Below, piece after piece: positions 9,049 through 18,023 of a stretch of DNA of 64,000 nt. Under the pieces are notes generated by a model, which saw only the letters and a list, made by a program, of their open reading frames with translations, was not told where the DNA came from and searched no databases. The translations under genes and the position numbers were made by a program. Position 1 is the stretch's first letter; each line of letters starts with the position of its first letter. Source of the DNA: an uncultured Candidatus Saccharibacteria bacterium (GTDB taxonomy: Bacteria > Patescibacteriota > Saccharimonadia > Saccharimonadales > Saccharimonadaceae); the NCBI GenBank assembly GCA_938039975.1, contig CALHTM010000024.1:30685-94684 (forward strand). Direction: 5' to 3'.

Positions 9049-10248
9049 ATTAGTACGCAACCAAATCGAGTTAAAACTAATTTTGTACCGAGCGCAAAGG
9101 CTCATTCTAGCAAAACTAAAAGGCGCGGTGGTGTTTCTTGGACTTCCGTAGTATCGTATGTCGGCGTTTTTCTATTCATAGCAACGCTAATTGCTATCGG
9201 ACAACGTCCAGTCGGCGTTCAGGAAGGTAGTAATAATACGCCGCTGGCTAATGCCTCTACCTCAAGCACTAAAAATACTGTAGCAGCTGCAACTTCCGCT
9301 AGTACGGTAGACCCGGTTGTCGCTACGAACATAGCTTCGTCGCTAGCAGACACTACCAGCATGCCAGTTAGCGCTAACGTGGCGACACTTTCTCAGACGC
9401 TGACTATTGAAACGGTAATGTCACAGACCTCCAGTAATGCGATTAGTAAGCCGCAGATTGTCCAGCCGACAGCTAATTCGCGGGCGGCTACTACTTATAC
9501 CACCAAGGCTGGCGATACAGTCGATGCAGTAGCCAGCAAATATGGACTCAAGAAAGAGACTATAGCTTGGGCCAATAATCTATCGTCTGATGCGCTGGAG
9601 CCAAATACTACTTTAACAATTCTGCCAGTTGATGGTGTTCAGCATACCGTTAAGGCGGGTGACTCTGTTGATAGTATCGTTGCCAAGTATGGCGGTAATA
9701 AGGCTGATGTGGTGTCGTATAATGACCTAGAGCTCACTGGTTCGCTAACTGAAGGTAGGAACATTATTGTTCCTGGCGGTGCTTTGCCAGAAAATGAACG
9801 TCCAGGATATGTGGCTCCTCGTGCTGCGGCTAGTAATCGGCGCAGCGCTTATGGGTATGGGTCGGGCCTGGGCGGTTACGGAAGCAATTACAATGGGGTT
9901 ATCTCTGCCGGTAACAAATATGCATGGGGGAACTGTACTTGGTACGCTTACGAGCGCCGAATGCAGCTAGGACGCCCAGTCGGTAGTTTCTGGGGTAATG
10001 CTAGTACTTGGGCTTATGCGGCAGCAGCGGCTGGATTGGCAGTTAATGGTACGCCAGCGCCTGGCGCAATAATGCAAAACGGCGGCGGATATGGCCATGT
10101 GGCGATTGTCGAGAGCGTTAATCCGGGCGTATCAATCACAATTAGCGAGATGAACGGTTATCGCTTTGGCGGCGGTTTCAACCGCGTCGGTCATGGCCAG
10201 ATTTCCTGGGGCGAGGCCACTAGCGGTTACTATAGATATATTCACTAA
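9049..10248 (+). CDS. LysM-CHAP cell-wall hydrolase with ATT start
   Basis: A membrane-anchored peptidoglycan hydrolase of about 399 residues. A cytoplasmic stretch is followed by a helix near residues 35-52 (VVSYVGVFLFIATLIAIG), a Ser/Thr/Ala-rich linker, LysM at about 148-195 and 198-243, a Gly/Tyr linker and a CHAP domain from about 290: GNCTWYAY with the catalytic Cys, YGHVAIVE with the His and SEMNG with the Glu/Asn position. The first ATG (9361) would delete the membrane helix. The frame continues upstream to a stop at 9028-9030 with no ATG, GTG, TTG or CTG. AGGAG at 9037-9041 sits 4 and 7 bases before two ATT codons (9046, 9049), so ATT is the likely start. Confidence 0.8.
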   Translation: MSTQPNRVKTNFVPSAKAHSSKTKRRGGVSWTSVVSYVGVFLFIATLIAIGQRPVGVQEGSNNTPLANASTSSTKNTVAAATSASTVDPVVATNIASSLADTTSMPVSANVATLSQTLTIETVMSQTSSNAISKPQIVQPTANSRAATTYTTKAGDTVDAVASKYGLKKETIAWANNLSSDALEPNTTLTILPVDGVQHTVKAGDSVDSIVAKYGGNKADVVSYNDLELTGSLTEGRNIIVPGGALPENERPGYVAPRAAASNRRSAYGYGSGLGGYGSNYNGVISAGNKYAWGNCTWYAYERRMQLGRPVGSFWGNASTWAYAAAAAGLAVNGTPAPGAIMQNGGGYGHVAIVESVNPGVSITISEMNGYRFGGGFNRVGHGQISWGEATSGYYRYIH

Positions 10249-10268
10249 GTATTTTACAAAACTAATTA

Positions 10269-10296
10269 ACACCTCTGTCAAATCAGGGGTGTTTTT
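10269..10296 (+). terminator. Intrinsic terminator after the LysM-CHAP gene
   Basis: ACACCTCTG (10269-10277) pairs with CAGGGGTGT (10284-10292, one G-U), six-base loop, followed by TTTTT to 10296. The obgE -10 box follows directly at 10299-10304. Confidence 0.88.
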
Positions 10297-10312
10297 GGTA
10301 TAATGTGTCTGT

Positions 10313-11617
10313 ATGTTTGTTGATACAGCTAAAGTTTCAGTCCAGGCGGGTCGCGGCGGCGATGGCGCGGTCAGTTTTCGCCACGAGATTTACGTTGATA
10401 AAGGCGGTCCGGATGGCGGCGATGGTGGCCGCGGCGGTAATGTTGTGTTTTTGGCGACGGAACAGCTTAACACGTTATTAAAATTTCGTTACAAACCCGA
10501 GCTAAAGGCCGAAGATGGTGTCTCGGGCGCCAAGAAAAAAATGGCAGGCCGCGCTGGCAAGGATTTAGTTATTAAAGTGCCAGTTGGTACCATAGTCAAG
10601 CGTGATGGTAAAATCATCGCCGATTTATCTAAACCAAACCAAAAAACTATTATTGCCAAGGGTGGCGATGGCGGCTTTGGCAACGCTCACTTTAAATCTA
10701 GTGTTCGTCAAACACCGCGCATGGCAGAAGTGGGCGAGCTCGGCGAATCGTTCGAGGCAGAATTAGAACTGAAATTATTGGCTGATGTCGGTTTGGTGGG
10801 TTTTCCTAATGCTGGTAAGTCAACCTTTTTAAGTGTGGTATCAAATGCTCGCCCTGAAATTGCAGATTATGAATTTACTACGTTGACGCCGAATCTCGGT
10901 GTAGCTGATGTCGATGACAGTTCGCTTTTAATTGCTGATATTCCAGGGCTGATTGAAGGGGCTAGTGATGGTAAAGGATTAGGGGATGCCTTTTTGCGGC
11001 ATATTGAGAGGACTGCTGTACTGCTCCATCTGGTGGACGCTTATAGTAACGACGTAGCTGAGCGCTACCTGGCGATCCGCCGCGAACTTAAAAAATATAG
11101 TGTCGAGCTAGTGTCACGTCCTGAGATAGTAGCCCTGACTAAATGTGAAGGGCTAGATCAGGATATCGTTCAAATGCAAACTGATGCCTTAAGAGCTGTC
11201 ACTAGCGAGGACACACAGGTTTTCGCTATTTCTTCGGTATCGCATAAAGGCGTAATTGATGTACTGAGAGCTCTGCAGGTGCAAGTTGTAGCAATGCGCG
11301 CAGCTGAGAATGAGCAGAAGCAGACTGACGATTTGAATAATGATAAACTTGAGACAATCACTCTCAGTGGCAACGAGACGATCTCGAGCAGTTGGGAAGT
11401 TTCATACGATGCTGATAAGCAAATCTACCGCGTGTTTGGCGGCAAGATAGAAAAATTTGCTCGCCGCACCAATTTTGATCAGTTTGAAAGCGTCAATCGT
11501 TTACGCGATATCATGCGTCGTTATGGTATCACGCACGAGCTAATGCGCCAAGGTGCTACTGGTGATAGCTTAGTGCAGATCGGCGAATCGACGCCGTTTA
11601 CGCTGGTTGAGCAGTAG
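10313..11617 (+). CDS. obgE: Obg GTPase
   Basis: A 434-residue Obg protein, a GTPase of late 50S assembly. Domains: Gly-rich Obg fold at residues 1-157 (repeated GGDGG and GGRGGN turns), G domain at about 158-335 with GFPNAGKST (G1), TTLTPN (G2), DIPGLIEGA (G3) and a G4 read as TKCE, which departs from the usual NKxD. A C-terminal OCT domain follows from about 365 (VFGGKIEKFARRTNF). TATAAT at 10299-10304 ends 8 bases before the ATG with no Shine-Dalgarno, so a leaderless transcript starting just after the previous terminator is likely. Confidence 0.96.
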   Translation: MFVDTAKVSVQAGRGGDGAVSFRHEIYVDKGGPDGGDGGRGGNVVFLATEQLNTLLKFRYKPELKAEDGVSGAKKKMAGRAGKDLVIKVPVGTIVKRDGKIIADLSKPNQKTIIAKGGDGGFGNAHFKSSVRQTPRMAEVGELGESFEAELELKLLADVGLVGFPNAGKSTFLSVVSNARPEIADYEFTTLTPNLGVADVDDSSLLIADIPGLIEGASDGKGLGDAFLRHIERTAVLLHLVDAYSNDVAERYLAIRRELKKYSVELVSRPEIVALTKCEGLDQDIVQMQTDALRAVTSEDTQVFAISSVSHKGVIDVLRALQVQVVAMRAAENEQKQTDDLNNDKLETITLSGNETISSSWEVSYDADKQIYRVFGGKIEKFARRTNFDQFESVNRLRDIMRRYGITHELMRQGATGDSLVQIGESTPFTLVEQ

Positions 11618-11655
11618 AATTGGGCGTCATCTCGTAGCTTTGCTATACTATAGTT

Positions 11656-13071
11656 ATGGCGCAAACATTTTTCTTCTATGACCTAGAAACTAGCGGATTA
11701 AATCCGCGGCAAGACCGCATCATGCAGTTTGCTGGACAGCGGACGAACATGAATCTCGAGCCGATTGGCGAGCCGTATAACCTGCTGGTAACGCTGAATG
11801 ATGATACGCTGCCGAGTCCTGATGCGTTGATGGTGACTGGTATTACGCCGCAAAAAACAGTCGAGGAAGGTTATACTGAGGCACAATTTGCCCGGATGTT
11901 GAGCGAGGAAATTTTTACACCCGACACTATTGCGGTTGGTTTTAATAACATTCGGTTTGACGACGAATTTATCCGCCATTTGTTGTGGCGCAATTTTCAT
12001 GATCCGTACGAATGGGGCTGGAAAGACGGTCGCTCGCGTTGGGATTTGCTGGATGTGGTGCGATTGACGCGGGCGCTCAGGCCGGAAGGAATCAATTGGC
12101 CGCTTGATGCTAAAGGTGAGCCTAGCAACCGCCTGGAGCTGATCACCAGCGCTAATGGTATTGCGCATGAAAATGCTCATGACGCTTTGGCGGACGTGAC
12201 GGCGCTGATTGCCGTGACGAAATTGATCGAGCAAAAGCAGCCGCAACTGTATGATTATTTACTGAAAATGCGCGATAAAAAAGTAGTTCAGCAACTGGTC
12301 AATGTGGACGACAAAAAACCGTTTGTCTATGCCAGTGGGCGTTACGATAAAGAATTTGCCAAAACCACGGTAGCCTTTCCACTGACGACCAGTCGAAACG
12401 GCGGCGTGGTTGTCTATGATCTGCGCTATGATCCGACGCCGTTTGTTGGGCTGAGCGCGGAGGAATTGTCGGCAAAAATCTTTGCTTCGTGGGAGGAGCG
12501 GCAAGCTGAGGATTTCGTTAAATTACCGGTAAAAGAATTACAATATAACCGCTGTCCGGCGGTGGCGCCGCTGGGTGTGTTAGAACAAGGCGATGGCTGG
12601 CAGAAGATTTCGCTTGATCTAAAGACAGTGCAGAAACATCAAAATATTTTACTGAATCACCCGGACTTTGCCGAAAAATTACGGACTATTTTTGAAAACA
12701 AGCCAGCCTTCAAAAAACTGCCCGATCCAGAAGCGCAATTGTATGATGGCTTTTTGAACGACCGTGATCGTATCCGTGTCGAAGCGGTGCGCAATGCCGA
12801 TGAACGCGAGCTGGCTGATTTTCATCCAGAATTTCAGGACGAACGTTTAGCGCCACTATTGCTGCACTACAAAGCACGCAACTTTCCGCGTTCGCTCAGT
12901 GAAGACGATTTGGCACAGTGGGAAACCTGGCGGGCTCAGCGCTTGCAGGTGCAGTTACCAGGGTTTATGACGGCTTTGCATCGTTTAGCGCCAACAGCGA
13001 CTGACGAGCAGCAGTTTATTTTACAAGAATTGCAATTGTGGGCTGAATCTACATTACCAGCTAGCGATTAG
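11656..13071 (+). CDS. sbcB: Exodeoxyribonuclease I
   Basis: A 471-residue ExoI, a 3'-5' single-strand DNA exonuclease used in repair and recombination. The DEDDh core starts at FYDLETSGLNP (residues 7-17, Asp and Glu metal ligands), has VGFNNIRFDDEF near 97 and the late HENAHDALADV segment near 173 holding His and Asp. The SH3-like and helical parts follow, including KLPVKELQYNRCPAVAPL. Length matches the family. TATACT at 11644-11649 ends 6 bases before the ATG. Confidence 0.93.
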   Translation: MAQTFFFYDLETSGLNPRQDRIMQFAGQRTNMNLEPIGEPYNLLVTLNDDTLPSPDALMVTGITPQKTVEEGYTEAQFARMLSEEIFTPDTIAVGFNNIRFDDEFIRHLLWRNFHDPYEWGWKDGRSRWDLLDVVRLTRALRPEGINWPLDAKGEPSNRLELITSANGIAHENAHDALADVTALIAVTKLIEQKQPQLYDYLLKMRDKKVVQQLVNVDDKKPFVYASGRYDKEFAKTTVAFPLTTSRNGGVVVYDLRYDPTPFVGLSAEELSAKIFASWEERQAEDFVKLPVKELQYNRCPAVAPLGVLEQGDGWQKISLDLKTVQKHQNILLNHPDFAEKLRTIFENKPAFKKLPDPEAQLYDGFLNDRDRIRVEAVRNADERELADFHPEFQDERLAPLLLHYKARNFPRSLSEDDLAQWETWRAQRLQVQLPGFMTALHRLAPTATDEQQFILQELQLWAESTLPASD

Positions 13072-13090
13072 ATCTTTCTTGTGCCGGCCG

Positions 13091-13351
13091 CTATTCTTTT
13101 GGAGGTAATGGACGTTGGATGGTATTTTCTATGTAGGTGAATATGTTTATGACTATCATTGCGTATAGCAATAACATAACCCAGTATGGTACTGATATGT
13201 GTGTACCAGGTATAGCGCCGACTAGTACGAAATTCATTAGCGAATCGTAAATGTCGTGGCGCAGCAAAAATAGAGGTACACCGATAAGGCACGCCAATAC
13301 AACACGAATCTTGATGCTGAGGACAGCGAATAGTTCAATTAATGCTCTCAT
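13091..13351 (-). CDS. Small hypothetical membrane protein
   Basis: An 86-residue protein with two or three hydrophobic segments (about 4-28, 36-52 and 54-72) and a basic, proline-rich tail. No family is recognised. It lies opposite to sbcB and uvrA, with its own TATAGT box at 13360-13365 ending 8 bases before the ATG, matching the leaderless pattern of this genome. The box lies within a tandem repeat that could also be an operator. Confidence 0.55.
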   Translation of the reverse strand: MRALIELFAVLSIKIRVVLACLIGVPLFLLRHDIYDSLMNFVLVGAIPGTHISVPYWVMLLLYAMIVINIFTYIENTIQRPLPPKE

Positions 13352-13356
13352 TTGAC

Positions 13357-13380
13357 TATACTATAGCAAATATACTATAG
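13357..13380. repeat. Tandem TATACTATAG repeat upstream of divergent genes
   Basis: TATACTATAG occurs at 13357-13366 and again at 13371-13380 (period 14). The second copy runs into a perfect 12-base palindrome ATACTATAGTAT (13372-13383). The repeats overlap the -10 of the small membrane protein gene. The rest of the intergenic stretch to 13501 holds only AT-rich sequence, a weak CGGTAA/TTACCG inverted repeat near 13460-13480 and the uvrA -10. Confidence 0.6.
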
Positions 13381-13501
13381 TATGTGCAACGATAAGCACG
13401 ATACAGTTTTAGTTTATTTGGATGATATTTTAAGTGTAATACGTGCACAGATGTTTTGCGGTAATGGATTTTTTTACCGAAAAATGCTAAAATAAGTAGT
13501 C

Positions 13502-16333
13502 ATGTCAGATAGTATCAAGATCACCGGTGCACGCCAGAATAACTTAAAAAATGTGAGTTTGGAAATTCCACGCGATAAGTTTGTGGTGGTAACAGGACTT
13601 AGCGGCAGCGGCAAATCAAGCCTGGTTTTCGATACTATCTATGCCGAAGGGCAACGGCGCTATGTTGAAAGCTTGAGCAGTTATGCGCGACAATTCTTGG
13701 GCATCATGGACAAGCCAGATGTCGACTCAATTGATGGATTGAGCCCGGCAATTTCAATAGATCAAAAATCAACCAGTCGTAATCCGCGTTCAACGGTTGC
13801 CACGGTAACAGAAGTCTACGACTATTTACGCTTGTTGTTCGCGCGTGTTGGCGTACCCCATTGTCCAGCACTTTTGCCAGATGGTAAGCGCTGCGGCAAG
13901 CCGGTACAACGACGAACAGCACAATCAATTATTGATGAAATCATGAAATTGCCTGAAGGCGCAAAATTAATGATCCTGGCGCCGATTGTCAGTCAGAAAA
14001 AAGGCGAGTTCCAGCATATTCCTGAACAGTATATGCGCAGCGGATTTGCTCGAGCGCGAGTGGACGGCGTAATTTATGCACTAGATGAGTTTCCAAAATT
14101 ACAAAAAAACTATAAGCATGATATCGAACTGGTCGTTGATCGTTTGGTAATGCGTCCAGACATGATTTCGCGCGTATCGCAATCGGTCGAACAATCGTTA
14201 GAATTGTCTGGCGGCATAGTCCAAGTGTTGGATGCGGATAGCGGCAAGATTTTGACTTATAGCCAACGCTATGCCTGTGTAGATCACCCGGGCGAGGAGA
14301 TTCCTGAATTGGAGCCGCGGTTATTCAGTTTTAACGCGCCGCAAGGTGCTTGTCCGGTATGTACGGGGCTGGGCACACGAATGGAGATTGATCCTAGCTT
14401 GGTTTTTAACAAAAATTTGACGATTGCCGAAGGTGCAATTCGTCCGTTTAATCGTTTCAGTGTCGACGCTTGGTATATGAAACGGCTTGAAGCGGTGGCG
14501 GCTGAACATGGTTTTAGTCTACACGTACCAGTGCGCGAACTAAGCGACGATGTGCGGAAATTATTGATGTATGGTACAGGCGAGCAAAAATATCGCGTTG
14601 AGCTAGGTAATGGCCGACACTACGATTCAACATTTGAAGGGATTATTCCAAATCTCGAGCGTCGTCACCGCGAAACCGATAGCGACTTCATGCGCAAAGA
14701 TATTGAGCGATTTATGCGTGAACGCAAATGCACGGCCTGCAAAGGCGCTCGCCTTAAACCGGTAGTCTTAGCAGTGACGGTCAGCGGCTTGTCAATTATG
14801 GATATTTGTAATTTAGATGTCGAGAACGCCTTAGACGTCTTTAGCCAGCTGAAATTTGATGATAACGAAATGAAGATCGTCAAGCTAGTGATTAAAGAGA
14901 TTAACGCTCGTCTGGGATTTATGAATAACGTAGGGTTGAATTATCTAGAACTGGGGCGAGCTGCTAACACTCTGAGCGGCGGTGAGGCACAACGGATTCG
15001 TCTAGCGACACAGATTGGCTCTGGGCTGCAAGGGGTGCTATATGTGTTAGACGAACCGTCAATCGGCTTGCATCAGCGCGACAACGATCGATTGATCAAA
15101 ACGCTCAAGCATTTGCGCGATCTGGGCAATACCGTATTGGTGGTCGAACATGACGAAGAGACGATCGCTGCAGCTGATTTTTTGGTGGATGTGGGTCCAG
15201 GTGCTGGCGTGCATGGCGGCGAGATTGTAGCTGCCGGCACGCCAGCCGAGGTGGCGCAGAATCCGGCCAGTATTACCGGACGATATTTATCTGGAGCAGA
15301 AAAGATATCGGTGCCTAAGAAACGTCGTGCGGTCGAGAAAGATCGCAAACTTGTCGTTCGCGGTGCTAAGGAGAATAACCTCAAAAATATTGATGTCGAG
15401 TTTCCGTTGGGCGTAATGACACTAGTGACTGGCGTTAGCGGTAGCGGCAAATCGACACTAGTCAATGACATTGTAGCCAACGAATTGACGGCACGTCTGC
15501 ATCGAGCGCAGACTGTGCCTGGCGATCATGATAGGATTGACGGCGTCAAGCAATTAGATAAAGCTATCGTCATTGATCAGTCGGCGATAGGCCGCACGCC
15601 GCGCTCTAATCCAGCAACTTATACTGGCGTGTTTACGCAGATTCGCGAACTGTTTGCTAATACTCCCGAGGCTAATATTCGCGGTTACAAAGCGGGGCGC
15701 TTTAGCTTCAATGTCAAGGGCGGACGCTGCGAGAATTGCCAAGGCGACGGTGTGATAAAGATCGAAATGCATTTTTTGCCGGACGTTTATATACAGTGTC
15801 CAGAATGCCACGGCAAGCGTTACAACCGCGAAGCGCTAGAGATTAAATATAAAGGCAAAGCCATTAGCGATATTCTAGAAATGACGGTCGAGCAAGCCTG
15901 CGAGTTCTTTACTAATATTCCAGCTATCTCCCGCAAGCTCGAGACAATTAACGAAGTTGGTTTGGGCTATGTGAAACTTGGGCAGCCAGCGACGACGTTC
16001 TCTGGCGGTGAGGCGCAGCGCATTAAATTGGCAACAGAGCTATCGCGTCGTTCGACTGGTAAAACACTTTATATACTCGACGAGCCAACGACTGGCTTGC
16101 ATACTGCTGATGTGCGCAAATTGCTCGAGATTTTACAAAAATTAGTCGATGGTGGTAACAGTATGATAATCATTGAGCATAACCTGGAAGTCATTAAATG
16201 TGCTGATTGGATTATTGATATGGGCCCGGAGGGCGGACAAGGCGGTGGCAGAGTGGTTGCTACTGGCACGCCAGAAGACGTCGCAAACAATCCAGAAAGT
16301 CAAACTGGGAAATACTTACAGAAGCTGTTATAA
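13502..16333 (+). CDS. uvrA: Excinuclease ABC subunit A
   Basis: A 943-residue UvrA, the damage-sensing ATPase of nucleotide excision repair. The first ATPase half has GLSGSGKSSLVFDT (about 31-44) and TLSGGEAQRIRLATQI (near 490); the second has GVSGSGKSTLVNDIV (near 643), TFSGGEAQRIKLATEL (near 830) and LYILDEPTTGLH. The zinc module of the second half is intact (CENC and CPEC). In the first half the expected CPxC before ELEPRLFSF reads C-V-D-H, so one ligand may be His. TAAAAT at 13488-13493, inside TGCTAAAAT, ends 8 bases before the ATG. Confidence 0.97.
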   Translation: MSDSIKITGARQNNLKNVSLEIPRDKFVVVTGLSGSGKSSLVFDTIYAEGQRRYVESLSSYARQFLGIMDKPDVDSIDGLSPAISIDQKSTSRNPRSTVATVTEVYDYLRLLFARVGVPHCPALLPDGKRCGKPVQRRTAQSIIDEIMKLPEGAKLMILAPIVSQKKGEFQHIPEQYMRSGFARARVDGVIYALDEFPKLQKNYKHDIELVVDRLVMRPDMISRVSQSVEQSLELSGGIVQVLDADSGKILTYSQRYACVDHPGEEIPELEPRLFSFNAPQGACPVCTGLGTRMEIDPSLVFNKNLTIAEGAIRPFNRFSVDAWYMKRLEAVAAEHGFSLHVPVRELSDDVRKLLMYGTGEQKYRVELGNGRHYDSTFEGIIPNLERRHRETDSDFMRKDIERFMRERKCTACKGARLKPVVLAVTVSGLSIMDICNLDVENALDVFSQLKFDDNEMKIVKLVIKEINARLGFMNNVGLNYLELGRAANTLSGGEAQRIRLATQIGSGLQGVLYVLDEPSIGLHQRDNDRLIKTLKHLRDLGNTVLVVEHDEETIAAADFLVDVGPGAGVHGGEIVAAGTPAEVAQNPASITGRYLSGAEKISVPKKRRAVEKDRKLVVRGAKENNLKNIDVEFPLGVMTLVTGVSGSGKSTLVNDIVANELTARLHRAQTVPGDHDRIDGVKQLDKAIVIDQSAIGRTPRSNPATYTGVFTQIRELFANTPEANIRGYKAGRFSFNVKGGRCENCQGDGVIKIEMHFLPDVYIQCPECHGKRYNREALEIKYKGKAISDILEMTVEQACEFFTNIPAISRKLETINEVGLGYVKLGQPATTFSGGEAQRIKLATELSRRSTGKTLYILDEPTTGLHTADVRKLLEILQKLVDGGNSMIIIEHNLEVIKCADWIIDMGPEGGQGGGRVVATGTPEDVANNPESQTGKYLQKLL

Positions 16334-16395
16334 ACGATAATCTTTGCAAAGACTAAAAACCTAATCTCAGACGAAAGATTTGGTGCGGATTTGCG

Positions 16396-17055
16396 TTATT
16401 TTTTCCGTTTGGACGTCTTGGTTTTTGAGAATAAAACTTGGAGCTGTTTTTTGAGAGCCGCGCGGTTTGATGGTTTCTTGAGCGCGTGAATAATCATCGG
16501 CGAGACAGAGAGGAATATAATTATAAGCGCAGCAACCTCAATGTTAACGCCTGCTTTGGTAAGTAATTCACCGGCGTAATAACCTAGATAAACGAACAGT
16601 GATGACCACAAGAATCCGCCGATAATGTTAAAAACCAAAAATGTTCTGTAATGCATTTTGCTGGCGCCAGCAACGATTGGCGCAAAAGTTCGGACGATCG
16701 GCGCAAAACGAGCCAACACGATAGTAATTGAACCGTGCTTGTCGTAGAATTTTTCAGTTTGCTCTAAATATTTTTTCTTGAAAAAACGCGAATTTTCTTT
16801 TTCAAATAATTTGCGGCCGACCTTATGTCCAAAACTATAGCCAACACTATCGCCTAACACGGCTGCCAAAAATATCAGGATAGCGAATAGATGAATATCA
16901 ATTGGCAAAATATGCTGTTGTACCATATAAGCTGCCGTAAATAGCAAGCTGTCGCCTGGAAATATGAAGCCGATTAATAAACCCGACTCAGCGAAAACTA
17001 CCAATAAGATAATTGGCACGCCGAGATGAATAATCAAATTAATAAAGGCTTCCAT
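16396..17055 (-). CDS. DedA family membrane protein
   Basis: A 219-residue DedA/SNARE-associated (VTT domain) protein with about five hydrophobic segments. Family landmarks are FAESGLLIGFIFPGDSLL near the N-terminus, GDSVGYSFGHKVGR, and RFAPIVRTFAPIVAGAS in the re-entrant loop. DedA proteins are linked to membrane homeostasis and lipid-carrier or phospholipid transport. The C-terminus is basic (SKTKTSKRKK). The ATG at 17055 is preferred over one 33 bases further upstream, because the TATAAT box (17066-17071) lies inside that longer reading. The 62-base gap to uvrA shows no clear terminator. Confidence 0.92.
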   Translation of the reverse strand: MEAFINLIIHLGVPIILLVVFAESGLLIGFIFPGDSLLFTAAYMVQQHILPIDIHLFAILIFLAAVLGDSVGYSFGHKVGRKLFEKENSRFFKKKYLEQTEKFYDKHGSITIVLARFAPIVRTFAPIVAGASKMHYRTFLVFNIIGGFLWSSLFVYLGYYAGELLTKAGVNIEVAALIIIFLSVSPMIIHALKKPSNRAALKKQLQVLFSKTKTSKRKK

Positions 17056-17245
17056 GCTAGAGCTGATTATAGCACAGATTTCTAGCACCAGCTAATGGAA
17101 TAGGTTTGGGTCTAAAAATTTATTGTCGAAACGAATCGGGTATATCGTGAATTACCAGCTTGGTTAGAATCATTATCATAAACATGTTATAATAGAGAAG
17201 TAATAGTAAACCTCCGAAAAGGTATCTAACGAAAGGAAGAGAGAA

Positions 17246-17950
17246 ATGGGAGAAAAAATTACTCTGAAGATTGCTAAGCGCGAAGTGCTTGGCAAAAAAG
17301 TTAAGACGCTACGTCGCCAAGGAATTACGCCAGGCGTGGTTTACGGTGCGGGTATGGAAGCGGTGCCGATTCAGGCTGAAGCTGGCGAAGTGCTGCGCGT
17401 CTATAAGCTAGCTGGCAAGCATACGCCCGTCCAGTTGCTAGGCAGCGAGCGGCGCATAGCGATGATTAAGGATGTTGAATCATATCCGACTAGGTCAAAT
17501 GCTCTTCGCCATATTTCTTTTCACGCAGTTCGGGCTGATGAGCCGGTGATTGCCGAGGTGCCGATTCATTTGAGCGGTACAGGAGAATCTGAGGCGGAGC
17601 GTGCCGGCTTGGTAGTGTTGCAAGCGCTTGAGAAGATCAAGGTCAAGGCCTTGCCGATGGATTTGCCAGAAGCATTGGAAGCGCCGACGGATGGTCTTGT
17701 TAAAGAAGGCGACCACGTGACCGTGGGCGATATTGTTTTGCCGGATGGTGTTGAGCTGGTCGATAGCGACGACGGCCGCGAAGGTACGGCTGACGACTAT
17801 ACTACCGTAAAAGATTTGGTTGTGGCAAACGTCTATGAGCCGAGCGCTCTAGCAGCTGCCAACGATGCGGCGGCCGGCGAAGCTGAGTCCGCTGACGCCG
17901 AACAAGTCGAAGTTACGGGAGAAACTGAAAAGACTGAAGCGTCGGAATAG
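17246..17950 (+). CDS. rplY: Ribosomal protein L25, long CTC type
   Basis: A 234-residue L25/CTC protein that binds 5S rRNA. The N-terminal L25 barrel (about 1-95) starts with ITLKIAKREVLGKKVKTLRR and has GVVYGAGM. The TL5/CTC domain follows (about 96-195), then an acidic Ala/Glu tail of about 30 residues. AGGAAGAGAG lies just before the ATG, so this gene uses a Shine-Dalgarno. TGTTATAAT (17188-17193) gives a promoter with a leader of about 45 bases. Confidence 0.92.
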   Translation: MGEKITLKIAKREVLGKKVKTLRRQGITPGVVYGAGMEAVPIQAEAGEVLRVYKLAGKHTPVQLLGSERRIAMIKDVESYPTRSNALRHISFHAVRADEPVIAEVPIHLSGTGESEAERAGLVVLQALEKIKVKALPMDLPEALEAPTDGLVKEGDHVTVGDIVLPDGVELVDSDDGREGTADDYTTVKDLVVANVYEPSALAAANDAAAGEAESADAEQVEVTGETEKTEASE

Positions 17951-17969
17951 TCTGGTCTTAGGTTATCAA

Positions 17970-18000
17970 AAAAACACCGTCATGATTTGGCGGTGTTTTT
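17970..18000. terminator. Bidirectional terminator between rplY and the ABC exporter
   Basis: AAAAACACCG (17970-17979) pairs perfectly with CGGTGTTTTT (17991-18000) around an 11-base loop. A-run and T-run flank the stem, so it can end both converging transcripts. Confidence 0.9.
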
Positions 18001-18023
18001 GCTATAGCCGGAAATGCTAGAAA

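Noticed and set aside
13460..13480. CGGTAA/TTACCG inverted repeat as a LexA box before uvrA
   Set aside because: It does not match known LexA operators and one copy is not enough to call it.
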